DNA of 5,095 nucleotides from an uncultured Gammaproteobacteria bacterium (GCA_937958785.1 CALGMY010000172.1:1-5095); one strand, 5' to 3'; counted from the stretch's first letter, positions 1-5,013 are shown. Program-made: numbers and translations. The notes: generated by a model not told the origin, from the sequence alone.

Positions 1-1
1 C

Positions 2-505
2 GGCACTGGCGGCACCGTCGAGGTGAACGTGCCCCAGTACGTCACGGCGGGCGCCACGGCCAGCTTCACCGTGGCTGCCGGACCCGGTTATGTCCCGGGC
101 AGCAGCGTTGGCGGCTCCTGTCCCCAGGGTTCCTGGAGCGGCAATGTCTGGACGACGGGCCCCGTCAACTTCGACTGCTCGGTGACATTCAGTTTCGTGG
201 CCCCGGACGACGATGGCGATGGCGTCGCCAACCTGCTGGACAACTGCCGGCTCGCACCCAACGCCAACCAGTGCGACTCCGACGGCGACCGGTATGGCAA
301 TGCCTGCGACGGGGACCTGAACAATAATGGCTTCGTCAACGCCCAGGACACCATCCTGTTCCGGGCCCAGCTCGGCCAGCCCAGTGTTCCCCCGACGTAC
401 AACTACGCCGATCTCAACTGCAACGGCTTCGTCAATGCCCAGGACACGGTGATCCTCCGGAACCGGCTCGGCGTGGCCGTGGGGCCCTCCGGACTGCTGC
501 AGTAG
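2..505 (+). CDS. C-terminal part of a secreted repeat / TSP3-like / dockerin-like protein (5' truncated)
   Basis: The reading frame is open from the window edge, so the true start lies upstream; 167 residues are visible. Residues 1-66 look like a bacterial extracellular beta repeat (GYVPGSSVGGSC, then WTTGPV and DCSVTFSF), the type that occurs in tandem in large surface proteins. Residues 68-103 resemble a thrombospondin type-3 calcium repeat (DDDGDGVANLLDNC, DSDGDRYGNACD). Residues 104-158 hold two dockerin-like calcium loops, DLNNNGFVNAQD and DLNCNGFVNAQD, each followed by a short helix ending in LG. The protein ends GPSGLLQ with no PEP-CTERM signal, so it is probably not a substrate of the nearby exosortase. 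A role at the cell surface or outside the cell with calcium-stabilised folding is inferred; the catalytic or binding part, if any, is outside the window. Cohesin partners are not visible, and such modules are common in non-cellulosomal bacteria. Confidence 0.85.
   Translation, partial: GTGGTVEVNVPQYVTAGATASFTVAAGPGYVPGSSVGGSCPQGSWSGNVWTTGPVNFDCSVTFSFVAPDDDGDGVANLLDNCRLAPNANQCDSDGDRYGNACDGDLNNNGFVNAQDTILFRAQLGQPSVPPTYNYADLNCNGFVNAQDTVILRNRLGVAVGPSGLLQ
329..447 (+). repeat. Internal dockerin duplication
   Basis: Two 23-nt segments, 329-351 and 425-447, differ at a single base and lie 96 bp (32 codons) apart. They encode the repeated GFVNAQDT of the two dockerin-like calcium loops. The near identity at the DNA level, including synonymous sites, suggests a recent duplication or ongoing homogenisation of the module. 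Confidence 0.8.
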
Positions 506-618
506 GCGTCGTCTCTAGCCCGTCGACAATTCATACGCCCTGCGCGATTGGCACGGGGATTATGTGTGAACGCCAGTGATGACCGGCGCTGGCGGCCGCC
601 TGGAGGCGCGCGACGCAA

Positions 619-640
619 GGTTTGGTAAAACCGGCGCCGG
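619..640. repeat. Inverted repeat joined to a perfect palindrome
   Basis: GGTTT-GGTA-AAACC (619-632) runs directly into CCGGCGCCGG (631-640), which is its own reverse complement. It lies about 120-140 bp upstream of the sigma-54 -24 element. It may be a protein binding site or just part of a structured leader; function is not shown by the sequence. Confidence 0.35.
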
Positions 641-647
641 AAATAGC

Positions 648-661
648 GTGACCACGGTCAC
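648..661. promoter_or_regulatory. Perfect dyad GTGACC-AC-GGTCAC, candidate activator site
   Basis: Six-base arms are exact reverse complements around a 2-bp centre. The centre is about 106 bp upstream of the -24 GG and about 131 bp upstream of the predicted transcription start. That distance is typical for enhancer sites of sigma-54 activators, which need a remote bound activator. In PEP-CTERM systems the activator is often a PrsR-type regulator, but no regulator gene is in the window, so the assignment is inference. Confidence 0.45.
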
Positions 662-759
662 AGGCGTCGCGTCGGGCACTGCAGGAGAAATTTACACCGC
701 GCATCCCGCCCGTTCGCGGGGGCCCTGCAAGCGCCGGGAATTGCAGCACCTGCGGCGCC

Positions 760-775
760 TGGCACGTTTCATGCT
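760..775 (+). promoter_or_regulatory. Sigma-54 (RpoN) promoter of the PEP-CTERM-like gene
   Basis: TGGCACGTTTCATGCT matches the consensus TGGCACG-N4-TTGCW at every defined position but one (A for the first T of the -12 block). The invariant GG (761-762) and GC (773-774) are separated by exactly 10 bases, as required. Transcription would start near 785-786, giving a leader of about 29 nt with the ribosome binding site just before the ATG at 815. Sigma-54 control of PEP-CTERM genes is known from other proteobacteria, which supports the call. Confidence 0.8.
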
Positions 776-800
776 CTTAATCATCGACCCTCTGGAAGCC

Positions 801-809
801 AGGGAAGGA
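801..809 (+). promoter_or_regulatory. Ribosome binding site of the PEP-CTERM-like gene
   Basis: AGGGAAGGA is purine-rich and Shine-Dalgarno-like, ending 5 nt before the ATG at 815. It supports this start for the small gene. Confidence 0.7.
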
Positions 810-814
810 CTGGA

Positions 815-1078
815 ATGAAATCGTCGACACTCCGCAAGCTCATGCTCACCGCCATCGTCACCGCGCCACTCGTCTCCACACCCGCGTTTGCGTCCGGTGG
901 TGGCAGCATCTGGAACTTCTGGCAGCAGATCATCAACCTGTTCCAGGGGGGTGGGGGCTCCTCGGGCCAGGGCGGTACCGGCGGGAACGGCGGCACGTCA
1001 CTGCCGGGCCCCGGCGCGCTCGGCCTCGTAGTGATCGGCCTCGGCACCGGCCTCATCGTCGCCCGCCGCCGCAAGTAA
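815..1078 (+). CDS. Small Gly-rich exported protein with PEP-CTERM-like sorting signal
   Basis: An 87-aa precursor. Residues 1-26 form a Sec signal peptide (R7, K8, hydrophobic core, AFA cleavage motif before S27). Residues 31-44, SIWNFWQQIINLFQ, could form an amphipathic helix rich in Trp, Phe and Ile. Residues 45-60 are a Gly/Ser/Asn linker. The tail has the three-part exosortase signal: short motif LPGPG (63-67, in place of the usual PEP), a transmembrane stretch (68-83) and a basic end RRRK (84-87). The segment from S27 to G67 has no charged residue. After removal of both ends the mature product would be only about 40 residues. It faces the exosortase gene convergently and is very likely a substrate of that enzyme. 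A sigma-54 promoter and a good ribosome binding site precede it. What the mature peptide does is unknown; a matrix or surface role is a guess. A GlyGly-CTERM (rhombosortase) reading is less likely given PGPG and the adjacent exosortase. Confidence 0.85.
   Translation: MKSSTLRKLMLTAIVTAPLVSTPAFASGGGSIWNFWQQIINLFQGGGGSSGQGGTGGNGGTSLPGPGALGLVVIGLGTGLIVARRRK
998..1078. other. Convergent antisense overlap of substrate and exosortase genes
   Basis: The last 27 codons of the small exported protein (from S62 through the stop) are exactly antisense and in codon register to the last 27 codons of the exosortase gene. The exosortase stop TGA is the complement of the Ser62 codon TCA, and the stop TAA of the small gene is read as TTA (Leu510) on the other strand. 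The entire sorting signal is therefore encoded opposite the exosortase tail. The overlap follows directly from the two open frames and has no earlier stop in either. Confidence 0.85.
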
Positions 1079-2605
1079 GCCGGATTCGGCACACGGGTGG
1101 CCAGGGGCATTGCCCCTGGCCACTTCATCGATCAGCCGGCCGAGCCCGGGCTGGCCGTCCAGCGCCGCCTGCAGCGCCGCCCGATCGGCGGCCGCGTCAC
1201 CGCCTTCATCCAGCGCCACCGCGATCAGCGCGCCGCTCCGGTCGCCGCGGGCGAGCACCGCCCGGGCCTGCAGCAGCTTCGCCGTGACGGCACTGCCCGT
1301 GAACTCCCCGTCGACCCGGTACCAGTACCAGACCAGTCGTTGACGGCCGTCCGGACCCGCGAGCCGCTGGCTGGCGACGGCGAGGTCCCGGCCCTCGTAG
1401 CGGACGGTCCCGTGGCCGTCGGCGAGGTATCGCCACACGGCGCCATCGTGGAGGCGATTCTCCGCGCTGACGAGTTCCCGGCCCGGCCCCTGGGAGCCGA
1501 AGTAGGCCACGTACAGGTCCACCGGTCGGCCGGCAGCCTGAAGCATCCGGTGCACCGTGGCGTCGGCCCGGGGAAAGTCTGGCCGCCAGCCCCCGGCGAC
1601 CGGGGCCTGCCCACCGAGGGGCGGCAGGCAGACCCGGGCCGACGTCGGTTCCTGACCTGACGGAAGCAGATATCCGCCCGCCGCCGGAGCCAGCGCGGCG
1701 ACCAGCACGAAGCCGGCGGCCACCGCGGATACGCGCCCGGGTGCGGGCAATGGCGACAAGGTGCCTGCCGTCACGGGACCCGCCGCCTCCCGGTACCGTG
1801 CACCGACCGCCATCTGCCCCAGCATCGCCACCAGGAACAGGAACCAGCCGTAGGCCTCGTGGTCGGCGGCAAGGTCGACGCCGGCCGCGGTGAGCAGCAC
1901 CACCGTGGTCGTGCGGAGGATGTTGGCGCCGATCGCGACCGGCACGGCAGCCAGAACGTAGGCGAGCTTCCGGCTGGTGCTCCGGAAGACCAGGTTGGCA
2001 AAGACCAGGGCCACCAGCAGGTTGCCCAGCAGGAAATCCAGGCCCGAGCACTCCTGGATGATCGCGTAGCGCGCCCCGTCCGCGACCAGCTGGTTGCCGT
2101 CCACGACCACGTTCATGCCGGCGAGTCGCAGCCCCCCGACCGTGAGCGCCGTGGTGAGCTCGATGAGCCGGGGCACCAGCAGGTCCCCGACCGGCACCAT
2201 CAGCCAGAGCAGCAGCAGCGGGAAGAGCAGCCGGCGGCAGACCTGCCAGCCGAGCACCGCGAGGAACGCGGCCTGCAACATGCCCACCGCCGCGACCTGG
2301 AGCCCGATGGCGAGGTCCGTGGCCTGGGCGAACAGCCACAGCAGCCCGAAGGGCACGGCGCAGAGCAGGCCGGCCGGGGAGGGCCTGGGCGCCAGCACCC
2401 GCACGGAGGGCCAGCGCAGCCAGAGAAAGTACAGCGAAAGCGGCGGCACCAGGAACAGGAAGCGGTAGGCCACGGTCGAGGACCACACGGCCACGAGACT
2501 GGCGAAACCGGCGCCATACAGCACCAGGACGGCGGCCACACCGGCCATCAGGGCCGGCAGGGCGATGCGCCAGGACGGGTCCCGGTCGGGTCGCGGGCTG
2601 GTCAT
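998..2605 (-). CDS. Exosortase fused to a C-terminal EpsI domain
   Basis: An integral inner-membrane cysteine transpeptidase-like enzyme that recognises PEP-CTERM-type tails on exported proteins. Counting from the ATG at 2605 (535 aa), residues 13 to about 270 form a multi-helix membrane domain with the family's catalytic trio: Cys186 in IIQECSGLDF, Arg231 in ANILRTT and His249 in AADHEAYGW. A further membrane helix (about 292-314) leads into a periplasmic EpsI (DUF3485) domain, about 330-480, with GGWRPDF, YFGSQGPGRE and VWYWYRVDG. Such fusions are typical of XrtA- and XrtD-type enzymes; the exact subtype is left open. An in-frame GTG at 2653 would add 16 residues; neither start has a good ribosome binding site, and the ATG is preferred because the protein then begins in the usual way just before the first helix. 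The last 26 residues look like a run-on tail, since they lie opposite the small substrate gene and include a TTA codon. Confidence 0.92.
   Translation of the reverse strand: MTSPRPDRDPSWRIALPALMAGVAAVLVLYGAGFASLVAVWSSTVAYRFLFLVPPLSLYFLWLRWPSVRVLAPRPSPAGLLCAVPFGLLWLFAQATDLAIGLQVAAVGMLQAAFLAVLGWQVCRRLLFPLLLLWLMVPVGDLLVPRLIELTTALTVGGLRLAGMNVVVDGNQLVADGARYAIIQECSGLDFLLGNLLVALVFANLVFRSTSRKLAYVLAAVPVAIGANILRTTTVVLLTAAGVDLAADHEAYGWFLFLVAMLGQMAVGARYREAAGPVTAGTLSPLPAPGRVSAVAAGFVLVAALAPAAGGYLLPSGQEPTSARVCLPPLGGQAPVAGGWRPDFPRADATVHRMLQAAGRPVDLYVAYFGSQGPGRELVSAENRLHDGAVWRYLADGHGTVRYEGRDLAVASQRLAGPDGRQRLVWYWYRVDGEFTGSAVTAKLLQARAVLARGDRSGALIAVALDEGGDAAADRAALQAALDGQPGLGRLIDEVARGNAPGHPCAESGLLAAAGDDEAGAEADHYEAERAGARQ
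1097..1123. terminator. Perfect 12-bp hairpin, candidate terminator of the small gene
   Basis: GTGGCCAGGGGC and GCCCCTGGCCAC are exact reverse complements around the 3-nt loop ATT. It starts 19 nt after the stop codon of the small exported protein, where a terminator would be expected, but no T-run follows on either strand, so a classic intrinsic terminator is not proven. It lies within the exosortase frame (VARGNAPGH, residues 495-503), so it would also form in that mRNA and could protect or stall its 3' end. Confidence 0.55.
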
Positions 2606-2662
2606 CCCGGAATTCTGGGCAATGCCTGCCGACCGGCGCGGCACGCATTTCACAGAATCCCG

Positions 2663-2685
2663 GGTCCGCCCGCAATACGCGGACC
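2663..2685. promoter_or_regulatory. Inverted repeat in the divergent exosortase-UrcA spacer
   Basis: GGTCCGC and GCGGACC are perfect 7-bp arms separated by 9 bp. The site lies 63 bp before the UrcA-family ATG and 57 bp before the chosen exosortase ATG, in a spacer (2606-2748) without clear -35/-10 boxes. It could be an operator acting on both genes or an RNA hairpin; the sequence alone does not decide. Confidence 0.4.
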
Positions 2686-2734
2686 TCCTGATCGACGCAT
2701 CGGCGGCCAGGGTCGCACGATCCCGCCCATGAGC

Positions 2735-2740
2735 GGAGGA
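2735..2740 (+). promoter_or_regulatory. Ribosome binding site of the UrcA-family gene
   Basis: GGAGGA lies 8 nt before the ATG at 2749. It is a strong Shine-Dalgarno sequence and fixes this start over the ATG at 2729, which lies upstream of it. Confidence 0.8.
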
Positions 2741-2748
2741 GTACAGTC

Positions 2749-3189
2749 ATGAGCAAGCAGTCAATCGCCCTGTGGGTCGCGGCCGGTGTGCTGGCCGGTG
2801 GGTCCGTAGCGGGGACGCGCGCCACCGCGGCCGAGCCTCAGGATGCCGACGAGATCGTGGTCAGCTATGACCGACGCCCGGTGCGCTCCGAGGCGCCCGT
2901 GACCACAGCGCAGGGAAAGTCGGCCACGGGCATGCCCATCGTGGAGGCCGAGATCCGGCATCACATCCGCTTCGATGACCTCGATCTCACGACCGAAGGC
3001 GGGGCAGACGAGCTTGCGAAGCGCGTCCGGGCTGTGGCCAGGCAGGGCTGTGCGGAGCTGGACAGGCTCTATGCGCCCGCGGGGTCTGATGCCGACTGCA
3101 CGAGGTCCGCGGTCAGCAGGGCCATGCTGCAGGTCAACGCCGCGATTGCGGAGGCCAAGGCGAAGCCGGGCAACAGTGCCGCGCGCTGA
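2749..3189 (+). CDS. UrcA family exported protein
   Basis: A 146-aa precursor with a signal peptide (residues 1 to about 28, likely cut after ATAA). Residues about 73-125 carry the UrcA pattern: RFDDLDLTTEGGADEL (DLDL at 77-80), a helix with KRVRAVARQGC, then Cys117 in DADCTRSAVSRA. C101 and C117 are the two cysteines typical of the family and may form a disulfide after export. UrcA proteins are small periplasmic or envelope proteins of proteobacteria with no established biochemical role. The segment between signal peptide and core (about 29-72, with EIVVSYDRRPVR) is longer than in many relatives. The gene is transcribed away from the exosortase and converges on the LLM oxidoreductase gene with a 24-bp gap. 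A link to the exosortase system is possible from position only. Confidence 0.85.
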   Translation: MSKQSIALWVAAGVLAGGSVAGTRATAAEPQDADEIVVSYDRRPVRSEAPVTTAQGKSATGMPIVEAEIRHHIRFDDLDLTTEGGADELAKRVRAVARQGCAELDRLYAPAGSDADCTRSAVSRAMLQVNAAIAEAKAKPGNSAAR

Positions 3190-3218
3190 GGAGGACGGCG
3201 CCTTCCCCGGTTCTCAGC
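3185..3218. terminator. Weak inverted repeat spanning two convergent stop codons
   Basis: GCTGAG (3185-3190) and CTCAGC (3213-3218) are perfect 6-bp arms that contain the stop codons of the UrcA-family and LLM genes. The 22-nt spacer could pair further (GGAGG with CCTTCC). There is no T-run; a bidirectional terminator role is tentative. Confidence 0.2.
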
Positions 3219-3231
3219 CTGTCGCCTGCAG
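3213..3231. repeat. Direct repeat copy 1, at the 3' end of the LLM gene
   Basis: CTCAGCCTGTCGCCTGCAG matches 17 of 19 bases of the copy at 4241-4259. It covers the stop codon and the last LQATG codons of the LLM gene. The two copies lie 1,028 bp apart in the same orientation. Confidence 0.6.
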
Positions 3232-4236
3232 TGCCGGAATCACCCGGGCGCCGATCAGCCGGATCGCCTCCGCCGGGTCGTCATGCAGGCGGAAGTTGAG
3301 CTCGTCGACGCCCGCGGCCGCGAAGGCCGTGAGTTCGGGCAGCCGGCGGTCTATCGCGTCGGGCGTGCCCGTGAAGGTGAAGTTGGCGACGAGCTTGTCC
3401 ACGAGGGCGGCGGGCACGCCCTTGATCTCGCCCGACCGGTCCCGGTAGGCCTGGAAGAAGGCGCGCTTCTCCTGCGCCACCAGCGCGCACTCTTCCGGCG
3501 CCAGGAAGGACTCGAGGTACCAGGGCTCGAGCAGGCCCCGCAGCAGCAGCTCCCGGCAGGCCTCCCGCCGCGCCACCTCCGCGTCGGTCTTCACGTGCCA
3601 GGCCCAGATGTTGTTGATGCGGTAGCCGTCCGCCGGCCGGGCCTTCGCGGCCAGGGCCTCACGGGTCTGGCCGATCGTGCGGTCGATGAGCTGGCGGGTC
3701 ATGTCGCTGTACATCACCCCGTCCGCCGCGGGCACGGTGGCCTTCAGCATCTGGGCCTGGTTGGCGCCGGCGTACACGAGCGGGGGCGGGTGGTCCAGCC
3801 CGAACTTCGGCCGGTAGCCGTAGACCTTGTGCAGCTCACCCTGGTAGGTGAGGGGCTGGCCGCTGACGCCGCGGCGGACCAGCTCCACGGCCTCCCGCAC
3901 GGCCCGCACGCGCTTCACGGGTGCGATGCCGAGGCGCGCCAGCCACTCGCCGCCGCCGCCGATCACGAGGCCGGCACGGCCCTGCGAGTACTCGTGCAGG
4001 GTCAGCAGCGAGTTCGCCATCTTCACCGGGTGCATTTCCCAGGGGCTGATGACGCACACGCCGAGCCTGACCCGGCGGGTGGCGAGCGCCGCGGGCACGA
4101 GGCACATGAACGCGTCCCGGCAGGCCACGTAGTTCTGCAGCCACATCGTGTGGATGCCCACCTCCTCGCAGAGGAGGGCGAGCTCGGTCAGCTGGGCGGG
4201 CGTCTGGTCCGGCTCGAGGAGGACGTCGACCCGCAC
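3214..4236 (-). CDS. LLM-class (luciferase-like) flavin- or F420-dependent oxidoreductase
   Basis: A soluble TIM-barrel oxidoreductase of 340 aa, a usual length for the family. The N-terminus has the first strand and helix (RVDVLLEPDQTPAQLTELA) and GIHTMWLQNY. The middle has the family's VIGGGGEWLARLGI (residues 91-104) and PPLVYAGANQ (151-160). The C-terminus has FTGTPDAIDRRLPEL (298-312) and AAGVDELNFRL. These match the bacterial luciferase/methylene-tetrahydromethanopterin-reductase-like superfamily, whose members use FMN or F420 for hydride transfer or monooxygenation; the substrate cannot be told. The start is GTG, 5 bp after the stop of the hemerythrin-type gene, with only a weak ribosome binding site, so translation is probably coupled to the upstream gene. 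The protein ends LQATG, the same five residues as its upstream neighbour. The long frame on the opposite strand is a high-GC shadow. Confidence 0.88.
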   Translation of the reverse strand: MRVDVLLEPDQTPAQLTELALLCEEVGIHTMWLQNYVACRDAFMCLVPAALATRRVRLGVCVISPWEMHPVKMANSLLTLHEYSQGRAGLVIGGGGEWLARLGIAPVKRVRAVREAVELVRRGVSGQPLTYQGELHKVYGYRPKFGLDHPPPLVYAGANQAQMLKATVPAADGVMYSDMTRQLIDRTIGQTREALAAKARPADGYRINNIWAWHVKTDAEVARREACRELLLRGLLEPWYLESFLAPEECALVAQEKRAFFQAYRDRSGEIKGVPAALVDKLVANFTFTGTPDAIDRRLPELTAFAAAGVDELNFRLHDDPAEAIRLIGARVIPALQATG

Positions 4237-4240
4237 GCGG

Positions 4241-4259
4241 CTCAGCCCGTCGCCTGGAG
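4241..4259. repeat. Direct repeat copy 2, at the 3' end of the RIC-like gene
   Basis: CTCAGCCCGTCGCCTGGAG covers the stop codon and last LQATG codons of the RIC-like gene, overlapping the leader of the LLM gene. With the copy at 3213-3231 it brackets the whole LLM gene. Confidence 0.6.
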
Positions 4260-5006
4260 GGTGGCGGCGCGGGCCCGGGCGGCCTCCTGGTGAGCTGCCT
4301 GGTGGGCTGCCTGGTGGGCTTCAAGGGCCCGGGGGAAGAGGCCCTCGTTCTCGGTGTACATGTGCTCCCGGAGCATCTGGTCGAACTCGGCGAGCAGGGC
4401 GAGGAGGGCCGCGCCTGCGGCGGGCGAGGTGTAGTCGTCCGTCAGCTGCCGGAGGCGCGCGAGGGTGCGCTCGGCCAGGGCGTGGTCGTTCTCCATGCAG
4501 GCGATGGGCCCGCCGACGGCGCTGCCGCAGCGGGTGGCGACGACCGTGCCCGCGGCAAGCCCGCGGATCATCGGGAAGAGGGCTTCTTCCTCGTGGAGCA
4601 GGTGATGCTCGAGTTCGGGGCCGAACTCCTCGAGCAGTGTCTTCAGCGCCGCGAGGCGCTCGTCGCCCGGGGAGGCGGCAGCAGCAGCGGCCGCGAGCGG
4701 GAGGAGCCGCGCCACCTGGTCCCGCTGGCCCGCGTGGTACACCGTCTCGATGTGGGTGACGTACTCGGGCAGGGGCATGGCAAGGAAGGGCCCGATGTCC
4801 AGGGGCGGTGCGGATTTAACCACGTTCGCCGACTGCAGCATCATGAGCAGGATCGCGGGGTTGAAGCCCCAGGACCAGCACAGCTGGCCGAGCATCAGGC
4901 CCGGGTCGTCCCCGTCCCGGTAGAGCCCCGTGGAGCGGAGCACGTCCAGGAGCGCCGGCGGGCCGGCCATGAGTTCGGCGATGGTGGTCCGGGCGGTGAT
5001 GTCCAT
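4242..5006 (-). CDS. RIC/YtfE-like di-iron hemerythrin-domain protein
   Basis: A cytoplasmic 254-aa protein related to the Fe-S cluster repair proteins YtfE/ScdA (RIC), which hold a di-iron centre and act under nitrosative and oxidative stress. Residues 1 to about 60 resemble the short N-terminal DUF542/DUF1858-type domain (TTIAELMAGPPALLDVLRSTGL) but lack its usual cysteine motif; only Cys43 remains. The hemerythrin helices follow, with likely iron ligands His85, His135 and Glu139 (HLLHEEEALFP), His175 (ACMENDH), His215 and Glu219 (HMYTENEGLFP). GGPIACMENDH and LRQLTDDYTSPAAG are close to RIC proteins. Cys160 and Cys170 lie just before the third ligand. An Ala run (105-111) sits between helices. 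The C-terminus adds a repeat HQAAHQAAHQ. The ATG at 5006 is chosen because GGAGGA lies 7 nt upstream; an in-frame start at 5057 has no such support. It is the first gene of an operon with the LLM oxidoreductase. Confidence 0.88.
   Translation of the reverse strand: MDITARTTIAELMAGPPALLDVLRSTGLYRDGDDPGLMLGQLCWSWGFNPAILLMMLQSANVVKSAPPLDIGPFLAMPLPEYVTHIETVYHAGQRDQVARLLPLAAAAAAASPGDERLAALKTLLEEFGPELEHHLLHEEEALFPMIRGLAAGTVVATRCGSAVGGPIACMENDHALAERTLARLRQLTDDYTSPAAGAALLALLAEFDQMLREHMYTENEGLFPRALEAHQAAHQAAHQEAARARAATLQATG
4286..4321 (-). repeat. Three tandem 12-bp units encoding a His ladder
   Basis: Three 12-bp units (4286-4297, 4298-4309, 4310-4321) differ by one or two bases and encode AHQA-type four-residue repeats near the C-terminus of the RIC-like protein. 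His231, His235 and His239 fall every fourth residue. Such a unit can gain or lose copies by slippage without breaking the frame. Confidence 0.85.
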
Positions 5007-5013
5007 GGGCGGT

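Larger units (their letters stand above)
506..814 (+). other. Intergenic regulatory region upstream of the PEP-CTERM-like gene
   Basis: About 310 bp without a convincing gene; short open frames here lack ribosome binding sites and recognisable protein features. It holds a sigma-54-type promoter near the 3' end (760-775), a perfect dyad at 648-661, a 5-bp-arm inverted repeat at 619-632 that abuts a 10-bp palindrome CCGGCGCCGG (631-640), a TTTACAC word at 691-697, a CCCGC/GCGGG inverted repeat (705-720), and a second TGGCACG word at 549-555 whose -12 half is degenerate. No clear hairpin plus T-run terminator for the upstream gene was seen. Confidence 0.6.

Noticed and set aside
576..818. 80-residue plus-strand frame in the regulatory region before the small exported gene
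   Set aside because: No ribosome binding site and no protein-like features; it runs through the sigma-54 promoter and dyads, which explain the region better.
2651..2653. GTG at 2653 as the exosortase start
   Set aside because: It would add 16 residues with no hydrophobic or family-like pattern and only a weak ribosome binding site; the ATG at 2605 is preferred, though this is not certain.
1859..2752. 297-residue plus-strand frame opposite the exosortase gene
   Set aside because: Gln/Gly/His/Arg-rich low-complexity translation, complementary to membrane-helix codons of the exosortase; no family features.
1206..2825. 539-residue open frame on the minus strand, overlapping the exosortase gene in another frame
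   Set aside because: Composition is Arg/Ala/Gly-rich without domains, as expected for a shadow frame in high-GC DNA; the exosortase frame carries clear catalytic motifs.
3283..4293. 336-residue plus-strand frame opposite the LLM gene
   Set aside because: It is antisense to a well-supported oxidoreductase, has no recognisable domain and no ribosome binding site; a high-GC shadow.
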